In this document: piece by piece, positions 26,966 through 36,831 of the stretch
Layout: each line of letters begins with the position of its first letter
Position numbering within the stretch: position 1 is the first letter of the stretch
Assembly (NCBI RefSeq): GCF_030684035.1
Contig: NZ_JAUXPI010000037.1
Span: forward strand, 20,274 to 84,273
Source: Phaeovulum sp.
GTDB taxonomy: Bacteria > Pseudomonadota > Alphaproteobacteria > Rhodobacterales > Rhodobacteraceae
Direction: 5' to 3'
Length of the DNA: 64,000 nucleotides
Notes under the pieces: model-generated
The model's database searches: none
Told to the model about the DNA's origin: nothing
What the model saw: only the letters and a program-made list of their open reading frames with translations
Program-made: the position numbers and the translations under genes

Positions 26966-28003
26966 ATGCGAAACTACTTTCTGGTGACACTGGCATATCT
27001 GGCCTTTGCCCTGATCGTGGCTGCCTTGGTCGCAGAGGCTCCGCTGGCTGCGCTTGGTGCCGCGGGCGGGGCTATGCAGGAACTGGCGGAGCTGTTGCTC
27101 ATTCCGGTGTCGGTGCTGTTTTGCATTGCAACACTGCGGGCACTGCTCTGGCCGGTGCCACAAGCGCGCCAGCGCCTGCTGGATTTCTGGCTGGCGGCCG
27201 CTTCCTTGCTGCCGCTGCATGTCGGGTTCGCTACCCTCAAGACCTTGCTGCCGGGGATGGTTCCCTTTTACGCCGACCCGGCATTGGCGCAGGTCGATGC
27301 CTGGCTGCACGGCGGCACCGACGCCTGGGTGCTGGTGCACGCATGGGGGCGCGGGCTGCCGGTGGCGCTGGTTGAGCAGATCTATCTTCTCGGCTGGTCC
27401 TTCGTGGCGGTGCTTTTTCCGCTGATGCTGGCCGCGAGCGATGATGACAAAGACCGCCGCCGTCGGTTTTTGACACTCTACCTTGCAAGCTGGATCGTGC
27501 TTGGAAATCTACTGGCGCTGGCGGGCTCTTCCGCAGGCCCGGTCTTTTACGATCAGCTTCTGGGCGCTGCCCGGTTTATGGCGCTCGGCCCGACGTTGCT
27601 GGAAAGCGGCATTGCCGATTCGCAGATTGGCGCAATTCAGGATTACATGTGGTGGAATTACCTTAACGGTGCCCAGCAACCCAGCGCCGCGATTTCGGCA
27701 TTTCCCAGCTTGCATGTCGCCATCGCCACGTTGTTCGCGCTCTATCTGGCCGAGCGGAGCCGTTGGCTTGCGCCCATAGGTGCGGCTTTTCTGCTGGCGA
27801 TCCTGTTCATGTCGGCATTCACCGGCTACCACTACGCGATTGATGGCTACGTCTCGATCGCCTTCGTGGGACTTGTCTGGCTGGCGCAAAGGCAAGGCGC
27901 GGCAAGTGCTGTGCTGCTCGCCGCCAAGGCGCTGACACGGTTGCCTGCGCTGCTTTCACGCGGCAACTTCGCAGCGTTACGATTGCGCCGTTCGGTCAGG
28001 TAA
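26966..28003 (+). CDS. PAP2-superfamily membrane phosphatase
   Basis: The 345-residue polytopic protein (about six to eight helices) carries the C-terminal PAP2 motifs SAFPSLHVA and GYHYAIDG, with an earlier SSAGPVFYD. The motif set resembles the PAP2_3 / inositolphosphorylceramide-synthase-like branch rather than soluble acid phosphatases. A lipid-phosphate phosphatase or phosphotransferase role in the inner membrane is likely; substrate unknown. The ATG at 26966 is chosen because the protein then begins with the first helix. etfQO follows 53 bases later and may be separately transcribed. Confidence 0.82.
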   Translation: MRNYFLVTLAYLAFALIVAALVAEAPLAALGAAGGAMQELAELLLIPVSVLFCIATLRALLWPVPQARQRLLDFWLAAASLLPLHVGFATLKTLLPGMVPFYADPALAQVDAWLHGGTDAWVLVHAWGRGLPVALVEQIYLLGWSFVAVLFPLMLAASDDDKDRRRRFLTLYLASWIVLGNLLALAGSSAGPVFYDQLLGAARFMALGPTLLESGIADSQIGAIQDYMWWNYLNGAQQPSAAISAFPSLHVAIATLFALYLAERSRWLAPIGAAFLLAILFMSAFTGYHYAIDGYVSIAFVGLVWLAQRQGAASAVLLAAKALTRLPALLSRGNFAALRLRRSVR

Positions 28004-28056
28004 GCTACGCAGTTTCCGGCAGAAGCGAGACGCAGTGGCAGCCGGAGGAACCGAGC

Positions 28057-29703
28057 ATGACCGGGATCGAACGCGAGTCGATGGAATATGATGTGGTGAT
28101 CGTGGGTGCCGGGCCAGCGGGCCTTTCCGCTGCGATCCGGCTGAAGCAGATCAACACCGCGCTTTCGGTGGTGGTGCTGGAAAAGGGCTCTGAGGTCGGC
28201 GCGCATATCCTTTCGGGCGCGGTGCTCGACACGTCGGGGCTGGATGCGCTGATCCCCGACTGGGCCGAGCGCGGTGCGCCGGTGAAAACCCGGGTCGCGC
28301 GCGACGATATCTATCTGCTCGGTCCGGCGGGCCAGATGCGCATTCCCAATTTCACCATGCCGCCGCTGATGTCGAACCACGGCAAATACATCGTATCCAT
28401 GGGCAACGTCTGCCGTTGGCTGGCCGAGCAGGCCGAGGCGCTGGGCGTGGAAATCTTTCCCGGCATGGCGGCAAGCCAACTGGTGCTGGAAGGCGAGCGT
28501 GTGGTTGGCGTGGTGGCGGGCGAGTTTGGCAAGAATGCCGACGGCAGCCTTGGCGCAAGCTATGAACCGGGCATGGAGCTGCGCGGCAAATACGTGTTCC
28601 TGTCCGAGGGCGTGCGCGGCAGCCTCGCCAAGGCGGTGATCGAGAAATACGACCTTTCCGCCGGGCACGAGCCGCAGAAGTTCGGGCTGGGGATGAAGGA
28701 GATCTGGCAGATCGACCCGGCCAAGCACCAGCTTGGCAATGTCACGCATACCATGGGCTGGCCGCTTGGCGGCAATGCCGGTGGCGGCGGTTTCATCTAC
28801 CACGCGGAAAACAATCAGGTTTACATCGGCTTCGTGGTGCATCTGAACTACGAGAACCCCTGGGTGTACCCCTACATGGAATTCCAGCGGATGAAACACC
28901 ATCCGATGGTGGCCGAGCTATTGGAGGGCGGCAAGCGCGTGGCTTACGGCGCGCGGGCAATTTCCGAGGGCGGCTGGCAGTCGATCCCCAAGGTTTCCTT
29001 CCCCGGCGGCGCGCTGCTTGGGTGTTCGGCAGGCCTGGTGAATGTGCCGCGGATCAAGGGCAACCACAACGCCATGCACTCCGGCATTGCCGCAGCCGAG
29101 GCGGCGGCAGATGCAATTGCCGCCGGGCGCGGTGGCGACGATCTGGTGGAATACGAAACCGCGTTGCGTTCCGGCCCGGTCGCCCGCGACCTTCGGCGGG
29201 TGCGCAACATGAAGCCGCTTTGGGCCAAGTTCGGCATGCTGGCGAGCCTCGGGCTTGGCGGTTTTGACATGTGGGTGGCCAGCCTGACCGGCTGGAACCC
29301 GTTCGGGACCGTGCATCACGGAAAATCCGATGCTGCCGCAACCGGGCTGGCGGGCAACTATGCGCCGATCGATTACCCCAAACCCGATGGCAAGCTGAGC
29401 TTTGACCGGCTGACCAACGTCGCCTTTTCGGCCACCAACCATGAGGAAAACCAGCCCTGCCACCTGCATCTGGCCGATGCCGAGGTGCCGATTGCGGTGA
29501 ACCTGCCGAAATACGGCGAACCGGCGCAGCGCTATTGCCCGGCGGGGGTTTATGAGGTGCTCGACGGGCCAGAAGGGCCGCGGTTCCAGATCAATTTCCA
29601 GAACTGCGTGCATTGCAAGACCTGCGATATCAAGGACCCGAGCCAGAACATCACCTGGACCACGCCGCAGGGTGGCGACGGGCCGAACTACCCCAACATG
29701 TAA
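28057..29703 (+). CDS. Electron transfer flavoprotein-ubiquinone oxidoreductase
   Basis: The 548-residue membrane-associated iron-sulfur flavoprotein passes electrons from ETF to ubiquinone, linking acyl-CoA dehydrogenation to respiration. Seen: the Rossmann FAD motif VVIVGAGPAGLSAA from residue 13, the HTMGWPL region, KGNHNAMHSG, and a C-terminal 4Fe-4S segment with CPAGVYEV and CVHCKTCDIKDP. Length is as expected. A GGAGGA ribosome site lies 8 bases before the ATG. Confidence 0.96.
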   Translation: MTGIERESMEYDVVIVGAGPAGLSAAIRLKQINTALSVVVLEKGSEVGAHILSGAVLDTSGLDALIPDWAERGAPVKTRVARDDIYLLGPAGQMRIPNFTMPPLMSNHGKYIVSMGNVCRWLAEQAEALGVEIFPGMAASQLVLEGERVVGVVAGEFGKNADGSLGASYEPGMELRGKYVFLSEGVRGSLAKAVIEKYDLSAGHEPQKFGLGMKEIWQIDPAKHQLGNVTHTMGWPLGGNAGGGGFIYHAENNQVYIGFVVHLNYENPWVYPYMEFQRMKHHPMVAELLEGGKRVAYGARAISEGGWQSIPKVSFPGGALLGCSAGLVNVPRIKGNHNAMHSGIAAAEAAADAIAAGRGGDDLVEYETALRSGPVARDLRRVRNMKPLWAKFGMLASLGLGGFDMWVASLTGWNPFGTVHHGKSDAAATGLAGNYAPIDYPKPDGKLSFDRLTNVAFSATNHEENQPCHLHLADAEVPIAVNLPKYGEPAQRYCPAGVYEVLDGPEGPRFQINFQNCVHCKTCDIKDPSQNITWTTPQGGDGPNYPNM

Positions 29704-29777
29704 CGCTTGCGCGATACCGGGTTCAGGGTCGCGCGCCCGCATTGCGCGGGCGCTGCGGCCTCGCTAGGCTTGCCGCC

Positions 29778-31514
29778 ATGCCAATGAGGAGCCGCATCTT
29801 GCCTTGTCAATCTGCCCGCGCCCTGCTCGTGCTCTGCCTTGCCGCCGCGCTGCCGCTTGCTGCCCGCGCCCAGGACAGCGAAGATTTCGCCGGGCCTTAC
29901 CTAGCCGCGCGCGAGGCAGCGGTTGCAAATGATTTCGCCGCAGCGGCGCGCTATTCGGTGCAGGTGCTGGCGGCCGACCCCGGGAACCTGTTCCTGCAAG
30001 AAGCGGCGCTTATTGCGCAGGTCGCGGTAGGCGATATCACCGCCGCCGCCGCGCTGGCCGAAACCATGGCGACCGGGCCGAATGGCAGCCAGATGGCTTC
30101 GCTGGTGCGGCTTGCGGGTGCCGCCCGAAGTGGCGATTTGGCGCAGGTGCAGGCGCTGGTCGCGGCGGGAACCAACACCGGGCCGCTGCTTGACGGACTT
30201 CTGCTTGCCTGGGCCCGGCTTGGCGGCGGCCAGACGCAAGAGGCGCTGGCAGGCTTCAACGCGCTTGCCGCAGATGAAAGCTACGCGGCCTTCGGCCTCT
30301 ACCACAAGGCGCTCGCGCTGGCGAGTGTGGGTGATTTCGAAGGGGCCGACGCGATTCTGTCGGGTGCCGAAGCGGGGCCGTTACGGGCTACGCGGCGCTC
30401 GGTGATTGCGCATGCACAGGTGCTCAGCCAGCTTGACCGAGGTGCCGATGCGCTGGAAATGCTCACCGCCCTGTTCGGCCCTGATCCGGACCCTGCCATT
30501 GCCGCGCTTCGCGACCGGCTGGAGGCGGGCGAGGCGCTGCCCTTTAGCCTGATCGGTTCAGCGCGCGACGGACTGGCCGAGGTGTTCTTTACCGTTGCTG
30601 GTGCACTGAACAGCGAAACACCCGACAGCTATGCACTGGCCTACGCGCGCTTTGCCGAATTCGTGCGGCCCGAGCATGTCGATGCGGTGCTGCTGGTGGC
30701 GAGCATTCTGGAGCGGATGAAGCAATATGACCTCGCAACCGGCGTCTATGCCGGTATTGCGCGCAGCAGCGAGGCATTTCACGCAGCCGAGCTGGGCCGC
30801 GCAGGGGCGCTTTTCGAAGCCGGGCGCAGGGAAGCGGCGCTTGAAGTGCTGACAGCCCTTGCGCGCGATTTTCCCGATACACCCGGCATCTGGAGCGCGC
30901 TAGGCGATATGCAGCGGCGCACCCAGATCTATGCCGAAGCGGCGCTTTCCTATGACCGGGCGATCGCGATTTACGGCGAACCCGCGCCGGATCAGTGGTT
31001 CCTCTACTATGCGCGCGGCATGGCAAACGAGCGCGCCGGTGCATGGGCGGCCTCAGAGGCCGACTTTCGCACCGCGCTGCGGCTGAACCCCGACCAGCCG
31101 CAGGTGCTCAACTACCTCGGTTATTCCTTCGTTGACCGCAACGAGAACCTCGACGAGGCTTTGGGCATGATCGAGCGCGCGGTGGCTGCGGTGCCCAATG
31201 ACGGTGCCATCGTCGACAGCCTCGGCTGGGTGCTCTACCGGCTTGGCCGCTATCAGGAAGCCGTGGGCCATATGGAAAAGGCGGCGTCGCTGATGCCGGT
31301 CGATGCGCTGGTCAACGATCATCTGGGCGATGTCTTCTGGGCCGTGGGGCGGCTGCGCGAGGCCGAATTCCAGTGGCGCCGCGCTCTTTCCTTCGGCCCC
31401 GAGACCGAGGAGGAGGCGGCGCGAATCCGGCGCAAGCTTGAGGTCGGGCTTGATGTCGTGCTGGCCGAAGAAGGTATGCCGCCGCTGAAGGCGCTCGCCG
31501 CCAATGGCAATTGA
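29778..31514 (+). CDS. Secreted TPR-repeat protein
   Basis: The 578-residue protein has an N-terminal signal peptide (about residues 1-29, ending ARAQ) and then is almost wholly helical tetratricopeptide repeats. The clearest lie in the C-terminal third ([23 protein letters not shown], then [27 protein letters not shown]). This domain order is common in alphaproteobacterial periplasmic or outer-membrane-associated TPR proteins, usually without known role. Its 3' end overlaps ispE by 11 bases, a linkage widely kept in this order. Confidence 0.85.
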   Translation: MPMRSRILPCQSARALLVLCLAAALPLAARAQDSEDFAGPYLAAREAAVANDFAAAARYSVQVLAADPGNLFLQEAALIAQVAVGDITAAAALAETMATGPNGSQMASLVRLAGAARSGDLAQVQALVAAGTNTGPLLDGLLLAWARLGGGQTQEALAGFNALAADESYAAFGLYHKALALASVGDFEGADAILSGAEAGPLRATRRSVIAHAQVLSQLDRGADALEMLTALFGPDPDPAIAALRDRLEAGEALPFSLIGSARDGLAEVFFTVAGALNSETPDSYALAYARFAEFVRPEHVDAVLLVASILERMKQYDLATGVYAGIARSSEAFHAAELGRAGALFEAGRREAALEVLTALARDFPDTPGIWSALGDMQRRTQIYAEAALSYDRAIAIYGEPAPDQWFLYYARGMANERAGAWAASEADFRTALRLNPDQPQVLNYLGYSFVDRNENLDEALGMIERAVAAVPNDGAIVDSLGWVLYRLGRYQEAVGHMEKAASLMPVDALVNDHLGDVFWAVGRLREAEFQWRRALSFGPETEEEAARIRRKLEVGLDVVLAEEGMPPLKALAANGN

Positions 31515-32340
31515 TGAAGCTGCCCCGGCCAAGGTGAACCTGACGCTGCACGTTACTGGCCAGCGCGCCGACGGCTATCATCTGCTCGATTCACTTGTGG
31601 TGTTCACCGAAACGGGCGACCGGCTGCACTTTGCGTCCGCGGATGCCCTCAGCCTCGGCGTGACCGGACCAATGGCAAAGGGGTTGCCATCGGACCCTAC
31701 GAATCTTGTGTTGCGGGCCGCAGCGCTGATGGGCGGCTGCGGCGCGATGATCACCCTTGAAAAGCACTTGCCGGTGGCGGCGGGGCTGGGTGGCGGCTCA
31801 TCCGACGCCGCCGCGGCGCTGCGCGGCCTCGCGCGGCTCTGCAACCGGGCGCTGCCCGATCTGCGCGAGGTGGCGCGGCTTGGGGCTGACCTGCCGGTGT
31901 GCCTTGCGCCCCGGCCCCGGCGGATGGGCGGAATCGGCGAGGTGCTGGCAGAGGTGCCGCAACTGCCGCCATTCTGGCTGGTGCTCGCCAACCCCGGGGT
32001 CGCGGTTGCGACGCCTGCGGTATTCGCCGCGCTGGCGGACAAGACCGGCAAACCCATGCCGCAGACGCTGCCGCGTTGCGCATCGGCGGCGGAACTGGCG
32101 AGCTTCCTGCGCATGCAGCGCAATGATCTGGAACTTCCGGCGCGACATCTTGCCCCGGTGATAGGCAAGGTGCTGGCGGCGCTTGCCGCGCAGCCGGGCT
32201 GCCTGTTGGCGCGGATGTCGGGGTCAGGTGCCACCAGCTTCGGGATTTTTGCCGACCCGCTGCACGCTGCCGCCGCAGCGCGCGCCATTGCAGCCGCCGA
32301 GCCCGGCTGGTGGGTGCGTGACACCGCGCTTTCCGCCTGA
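31504..32340 (+). CDS. ispE: 4-diphosphocytidyl-2-C-methyl-D-erythritol kinase
   Basis: The 278-residue GHMP kinase catalyses the ATP-dependent phosphorylation step of the MEP isoprenoid pathway. N-terminal motif [22 protein letters not shown] and the GHMP glycine-rich loop [18 protein letters not shown] are intact; [12 protein letters not shown] forms motif III. The ATG lies within the end of the TPR gene, implying translational coupling. A polyprenyl diphosphate synthase, a consumer of pathway products, faces it across 10 bases. Confidence 0.95.
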   Translation: MAIDEAAPAKVNLTLHVTGQRADGYHLLDSLVVFTETGDRLHFASADALSLGVTGPMAKGLPSDPTNLVLRAAALMGGCGAMITLEKHLPVAAGLGGGSSDAAAALRGLARLCNRALPDLREVARLGADLPVCLAPRPRRMGGIGEVLAEVPQLPPFWLVLANPGVAVATPAVFAALADKTGKPMPQTLPRCASAAELASFLRMQRNDLELPARHLAPVIGKVLAALAAQPGCLLARMSGSGATSFGIFADPLHAAAAARAIAAAEPGWWVRDTALSA

Positions 32341-32350
32341 ACCGGCTGCC

Positions 32351-33352
32351 TCAGACCGTTCGCGCCACAACGTAGTCGGCCAGTTCGTCCAGCATCGTGC
32401 GCAAGGGATGCGCGGGCAATTCGGCAAGTGCCGCGCGCGCCTTGCTGGCCCAGTGCCGCGCCTCAAGCCGCGTCGCCTCAAGCGTGCCGTGCCGCGCCAT
32501 GACCGCCATTGCCTGCGCAAGGTCGCCTTCGCGCTGGTTGCCCTTTTCGATTACCCGGCTCCAGAAACCGCGCTCTTCAGCATTGGCCTTTGCAACCGCC
32601 AGTATCACCGGCAGCGTCAGCTTGCGCTCGCGGAAATCGTCACCGGTGTTCTTGCCGATCGCCCCGGCATCGCCGGCATAGTCAAGGTAGTCATCGACCA
32701 TCTGGAACGCCACGCCCAGGGCATCGCCATAGGTGAAGAGCGCGCGCACCTGTGCCTCGGGCGCGCCCGCAATCACCCCGCCGACCTCGGTCGCCGCCGA
32801 GAAAAGCGCTGCGGTCTTGCCGCGGATCACCTGCAGATAAACCGCCGTATCGGTGCGCAGATCCTGTGCCGCGGTCAGTTGAAGAACTTCGCCCTCGGCG
32901 ATGACCGCCGAAGCATTTGCGAGAATGTCGAGCACCCGCATATTGCCGGTTTCGGTCATCAACTGGAACGAGCGGGCAAAAAGGTAATCGCCCACCAGCA
33001 CGCTCGACTTGTTGTCCCACAAGAGGTTGGCGGTGGGTCGCCCACGCCGCTGCGCGCTTTCGTCAACCACGTCATCGTGCAGCAGCGTGGCGGTGTGAAT
33101 GAACTCCACCGTTGCGGCCAGATGCACATGGTAAGGCCCAGCGTAGCCGCAAAGCCGCGCCGCGGCGAGGGTGAGCATCGGTCGAAGCCGCTTGCCACCC
33201 GCTTCGACCAGATGCGCGGTCACCTCGGGAATGCGGGGGGCGTGTTCGCTTGCCATCCGGCTGCGGATCAGCGCGTTCACCGCCGCCATGTCCTCGGCAA
33301 GCGCCTCGGCGAGTTGGTCATGCGGCTTATGCGTTTTGTCCTGTCGCCCCAT
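32351..33352 (-). CDS. Polyprenyl diphosphate synthase (long-chain, quinone side chain)
   Basis: The 333-residue trans-prenyltransferase probably makes the octa- to decaprenyl tail of ubiquinone. First aspartate-rich motif DDVVD is at residues 93-97 (LLHDDVVDES), with AGGKRLRPML upstream and the second motif MVDDYLDYAGD near 215. Lack of bulky residues just before the first motif suits a long-chain enzyme; exact chain length is not determinable. The start at 33352 has GGAG nine bases upstream; METAAM at 33367 is an alternative. Confidence 0.92.
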   Translation of the reverse strand: MGRQDKTHKPHDQLAEALAEDMAAVNALIRSRMASEHAPRIPEVTAHLVEAGGKRLRPMLTLAAARLCGYAGPYHVHLAATVEFIHTATLLHDDVVDESAQRRGRPTANLLWDNKSSVLVGDYLFARSFQLMTETGNMRVLDILANASAVIAEGEVLQLTAAQDLRTDTAVYLQVIRGKTAALFSAATEVGGVIAGAPEAQVRALFTYGDALGVAFQMVDDYLDYAGDAGAIGKNTGDDFRERKLTLPVILAVAKANAEERGFWSRVIEKGNQREGDLAQAMAVMARHGTLEATRLEARHWASKARAALAELPAHPLRTMLDELADYVVARTV

Positions 33353-33416
33353 CGCCGCGGTCTCCATTTCTCGGGCGACCTCGACAGGGCAGGCATTCGT
33401 GCCTAAGTCTGGTCGC

Positions 33417-33629
33417 ATGAAAGAGCTTTTGCGCACCACCGACCCGGTGAAAATCGCCTTCGCCACCGCCCTTCTTGAGGGCGAGGGTATAACGGCGTTT
33501 CAGATGGACGTCCACATGAGCGTTCTTGAAGGCAGCATAGGCATATTGCCGCGCCGCCTGATGGTGGCGGATGCGGATCTGGATGAGGCGCGCGCGGTAT
33601 TGGCCGATAACGGGCTGGACGGGGCGTGA
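33417..33629 (+). CDS. DUF2007-domain protein
   Basis: A 70-residue protein starting MKELLRTTDPVKIAFATALLEGEGI and ending VADADLDEARAVLADNGL, which matches the DUF2007 / putative signal-transducing small-domain pattern. Function unknown; the fold is ACT/GlnB-like in character. It is divergent from the prenyl synthase and translationally coupled to the methylase downstream (its TGA overlaps the next start). Confidence 0.8.
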   Translation: MKELLRTTDPVKIAFATALLEGEGITAFQMDVHMSVLEGSIGILPRRLMVADADLDEARAVLADNGLDGA

Positions 33630-34384
33630 TGTTCGCCGACGATTCGCTGAGCGAAGACGCGTTTCTGGGCGGACGGCTGCGGCTTTTGCAGCCGCGCGAG
33701 GGGTTTCGGGCGGCGATGGATGCGGTTCTGCTTGCGGCAGCCTGCCCGGCAGTCGCGGGCCAATCGGTGCTGGAGCTTGGCTGCGGCGCGGGGGTTGCAA
33801 GCCTCTGCCTCGGGGCGCGGGTACCGGGGCTGCGACTTCAGGGCATCGAGATGCAGGCGGATTATGCCGACCTCGCGCGCCGCAATGCGGAACGCAGCGC
33901 CCAGATCTTCGAGGTGTTCGAGGGTGATCTGGCCGCGCCGCCCTCGGCGCTGCGCGCCCGAAGCTTCGACCATGTGCTCGCCAACCCGCCGTTTTTCGCG
34001 CATCCCGGAAGTGCCGCCGCCGACCCCGGCCGTGAAACTGCGCAGCGCGAGGCGACGCCGCTTGCGGTCTGGTTAGAAACCGGTCTGCGGCGGCTTGTCA
34101 GCGGTGGCTACCTGACGCTGATATTGCGTGCCGACCGCCTGCCCGATGCGCTTGCCGCGTTTGCACCGGGTGCCTTCGGCGTTACCGTGCTGCCGATCGC
34201 CGCGCGCGTGGCGCGGCCAGCGGGGCGGGTGCTGGTGTTGGCGCGCAAGGGCGGGCGCGGCGCGTTCCGGCTGCTTGCGCCGTTTCACATGCACGCAGCG
34301 CCCCGCCATCTGCGCGACGGCGAAGACCTGACCGATGCCGCCCGCGCGATCCTGCGCGATGGTGCCGCGCTCGCCTGGCGCTAG
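33629..34384 (+). CDS. TrmN6-like tRNA1(Val) adenine-N6 methyltransferase
   Basis: The 251-residue class I methyltransferase has the SAM-binding motif VLELGCGAGVASLCL and the N6-adenine signature NPPFF. It resembles YfiC/TrmN6, which methylates A37 of tRNA1(Val) in E. coli; the substrate here is inferred. The DUF2007 gene immediately upstream shares one base with it; GTG at 33626 is an alternative start. Confidence 0.85.
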   Translation: MFADDSLSEDAFLGGRLRLLQPREGFRAAMDAVLLAAACPAVAGQSVLELGCGAGVASLCLGARVPGLRLQGIEMQADYADLARRNAERSAQIFEVFEGDLAAPPSALRARSFDHVLANPPFFAHPGSAAADPGRETAQREATPLAVWLETGLRRLVSGGYLTLILRADRLPDALAAFAPGAFGVTVLPIAARVARPAGRVLVLARKGGRGAFRLLAPFHMHAAPRHLRDGEDLTDAARAILRDGAALAWR

Positions 34385-34507
34385 GCCGCGCCGCGACCAA
34401 CGCGCGCAGCTTGCGCAAAAACCTCGATCAGCGCCGCCACCGGGCGTGACACCGCCGCCGGAATGTGATGCAATCATGACAATGAGCACCAGAAGAAGGA
34501 GACGGCC

Positions 34508-34675
34508 ATGACGGTTGATGCCCACATCGAAGAGCTGCGCAAAAAGCACGAGGCGCTTTCCGCGGCGGTCGAAGAAGCGCAGCGCAGCCCCGGCTCCAGC
34601 GACGTTGAAATTGCCGAACTCAAGAAACAAAAGCTGAAGATCAAGGAAGAAATCCACCGCCTGACCCACGAATAG
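34508..34675 (+). CDS. YdcH/DUF465 small coiled-coil protein
   Basis: A 55-residue, highly charged helical protein (MTVDAHIEELRKKHEALSAA at the start, then ELKKQKLKIKEEIHRL). This is the DUF465/YdcH pattern of short coiled-coil proteins common in alphaproteobacteria. An AAGGAGA ribosome site precedes the ATG. Function unknown. The gap before it (34385-34507) holds nothing else. Confidence 0.85.
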   Translation: MTVDAHIEELRKKHEALSAAVEEAQRSPGSSDVEIAELKKQKLKIKEEIHRLTHE

Positions 34676-34678
34676 GCG

Positions 34679-35542
34679 TTATCGCCGCGCAGCGCGCGCG
34701 GCAAGCAAGGCCCCGCCAGCAATCAGCACGGCCGCAAGCGCCAATGTGGGGCTTGGCCTTGCCATTCCCGCCAGCACCAGCGCCAGCGTTGAAAACAGCG
34801 GCGCGGCATAAGAGGCGGTGCCGAGCATCTGGATGTCGCCACGCTTCACGCCGATATCCCAGGTGTAGAATGCCAGCCCCACCGGCCCGAGCCCAAGCGC
34901 CAGAACCGCGCCCCAGCCAATGGCCCCTACCGGCCACCGGGTTTCCTCAAGCGCCAGATGCGCGGGCAGGGAAAGCGCTGAAGTTGCAAGACAAAACACC
35001 GCGACTGTCGCCGTGGGCACGGCACCCAAGCGCCGTGAGATCAGCGAATAGCTCGCCCAGGTGAGCGCGCAGAGCAAGGCGAGCAGGTGGCCGGGTTGCA
35101 GCCCGCCCCCGATGCCACGCCCCCCGGCCACGATCAGCGCCGCCCCGGCAAAGGCGACCGCCGCCCCGGCAACATGCGCCCGCCGCAGCTTTTCGCCGGG
35201 CAACAGCCCGGAAAACAGCACGATCAGCAGCGGCCAGAGATAGGCAATCAGCCCCGCCTCGGCGGGTGGCGCCATCCGCAGGGCGCTGAAGTAAAGAAAG
35301 TGGTAGCCAAAAAGACCGGCGGTGCCGAAAGCATAGACCTTTAGCGGCACGGTTCCGAGTTGCCTGAACCCGCCGCTGCGCGCGACCCAGATCAACCCCA
35401 TGGTGCCGCCGATGGCGAAGGTCATGGCGTTGAGCTGCAACGGTGGCACCGGTGCCGACCCCACGGTGAACAGGGCCAGCAGCGACCAGAGCACCACCGC
35501 CGAAAACCCGACAAGAGTTGCGCGCCTGCGCTCAGCCAACAT
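34679..35542 (-). CDS. EamA/DMT-family transporter
   Basis: The 287-residue protein has about ten hydrophobic helices arranged as two EamA repeats. The N-terminal pattern (LLALFTVGSAPVPPLQLNAM) and YHFLYFSALRMAPP resemble YddG-type aromatic amino-acid exporters. Substrate is uncertain. It is transcribed on the minus strand from 35542, downstream of the ATP-grasp gene stop region, with its stop facing the ydcH end. Confidence 0.82.
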   Translation of the reverse strand: MLAERRRATLVGFSAVVLWSLLALFTVGSAPVPPLQLNAMTFAIGGTMGLIWVARSGGFRQLGTVPLKVYAFGTAGLFGYHFLYFSALRMAPPAEAGLIAYLWPLLIVLFSGLLPGEKLRRAHVAGAAVAFAGAALIVAGGRGIGGGLQPGHLLALLCALTWASYSLISRRLGAVPTATVAVFCLATSALSLPAHLALEETRWPVGAIGWGAVLALGLGPVGLAFYTWDIGVKRGDIQMLGTASYAAPLFSTLALVLAGMARPSPTLALAAVLIAGGALLAARAARR

Positions 35543-35568
35543 GCCCTGACTCTTCCTGCGCCTCGCGC

Positions 35569-36762
35569 CTAGTGGCTCGCCGCATTGAAAGCCGCATCGC
35601 GCAGCTTCTGGTCAGCACGCCGCCGCTCCTGATCTATTTCTGCGGCAGCAAAAAGCACCCGAAACTCGGGGTTCAGCATGCCCCGATCCGCACAAAACTG
35701 GTAAAGCGCATGATGCGGGTTGGTGTTGATTTCGGTTATCACCGGGCCGCGCGTGGTCTGCACGATGTCAAAGCCCAATATCCCGTGGCCCGGAAACATG
35801 CGGTGCGCCTCGGTTGCCATGCGGGTCACCTCTGCCCAGTGCGGATAGTGCATTCCCACCACAGGTGCCTCGGGGAAAAGCTGCGAATGCGTGATGAACT
35901 TGCGACCGCCTGAAGCACTCAGCATTGCGCGGGTTGCCTCGCCGGTTGCCGGGTCGATCAGAACCAGCACGTTGTCGCCGCCCATCAGCGAATCGACCAT
36001 CGCCCCAGGGGCCGGAAGCTTTGACCCCGCGTAAAGCAGCTGCGGCCCGCCGGGCACCCAAAGCGTGACCAGCCGCATGCTCGACAGCGTCTCGCCCGCG
36101 ATGGCGATGATTTCGGGGGGCTGGCGCAGCAGTTCCTGAAACAAATAGCCGCGGTGGAAATACTGCATGATCTCTTCAGCAATCGCGGCAACGCTTGCCT
36201 GCCGCCCGTCGCCCAGCAGAACTTCGGCACCATCTGGCGTAACCGACAGGAACGACGCAGCCCCCACCGACTGCGAGCTGTTCACCGGCTTGCCGAATAC
36301 CGGCAGGTTCGCCGGGTCGCGCAGAAAAGCGACGATATCTGCCGCCGTGCGCAGCGCCGACATCGCGCCGTAATTGGCATCGACCGAAAGAATCGCGCGG
36401 GTTTCGGGCACCGGAAATCCGGCAGCTTTCAACACGACAGCGGTCAGCACCTTGTCGATGGTCAGCGACGATTGCAGCTCGCGCGATGGCGGCGAAAAGC
36501 GGGCGTTGAGCAGGTCGCTGCCGTGGGGCGAAAGGAAGGCGGCACGCTCGGCGGCGGAGAGTGTCGGCCGATAGAGCTCATAGCGCAGGTAGTCGTAGGG
36601 GCGCAGCTTGCCGGGACCACCCGCCAGCCGTGCCATGTCCCAGATCATCGCGGCGGTCGAGCGCCCGCCAGCGCTCTGCGCCTTGCGCAACCAGAAGGCC
36701 AGATCGGGCTTGTTGGCGCGGATTCTGGTTGCAAGGATGGTTTCGGATTTGGTCGCGGTCAT
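35569..36762 (-). CDS. Sugar-transfer-associated ATP-grasp domain protein
   Basis: The 397-residue protein fits the ATP-grasp group often called 'sugar-transfer associated'. Seen are a basic N-terminus, a central FGKPVNSSQSVGAASFL ATP-binding region, YFHRGYLFQELL, and a C-terminal metal site GILGFDIVQT followed by VITEINTNPHH. The family is found near exopolysaccharide genes in other genomes; here the neighbours are pha and a transporter, so context gives no pathway. Predicted to ligate or phosphorylate an unknown small molecule in the cytoplasm. Confidence 0.75.
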   Translation of the reverse strand: MTATKSETILATRIRANKPDLAFWLRKAQSAGGRSTAAMIWDMARLAGGPGKLRPYDYLRYELYRPTLSAAERAAFLSPHGSDLLNARFSPPSRELQSSLTIDKVLTAVVLKAAGFPVPETRAILSVDANYGAMSALRTAADIVAFLRDPANLPVFGKPVNSSQSVGAASFLSVTPDGAEVLLGDGRQASVAAIAEEIMQYFHRGYLFQELLRQPPEIIAIAGETLSSMRLVTLWVPGGPQLLYAGSKLPAPGAMVDSLMGGDNVLVLIDPATGEATRAMLSASGGRKFITHSQLFPEAPVVGMHYPHWAEVTRMATEAHRMFPGHGILGFDIVQTTRGPVITEINTNPHHALYQFCADRGMLNPEFRVLFAAAEIDQERRRADQKLRDAAFNAASH

Positions 36763-36783
36763 TCGGCGCTCCGCCTGAGGGCT

Positions 36784-36812
36784 GCGGGCGAAGGCTAACC
36801 GCCTTCCCCCGC
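36784..36812 (-). terminator. Hairpin downstream of phaB
   Basis: A 12-bp stem with one mismatch (36784-36795 with 36801-36812; GAAGGC pairs with GCCTTC next to a 5-base loop) lies between the phaB stop and the ATP-grasp start. No T-run follows, so it may be a rho-dependent end or 3' stabiliser. Confidence 0.4.
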
Positions 36813-36831
36813 GCCCGCAATCGGTGCATTG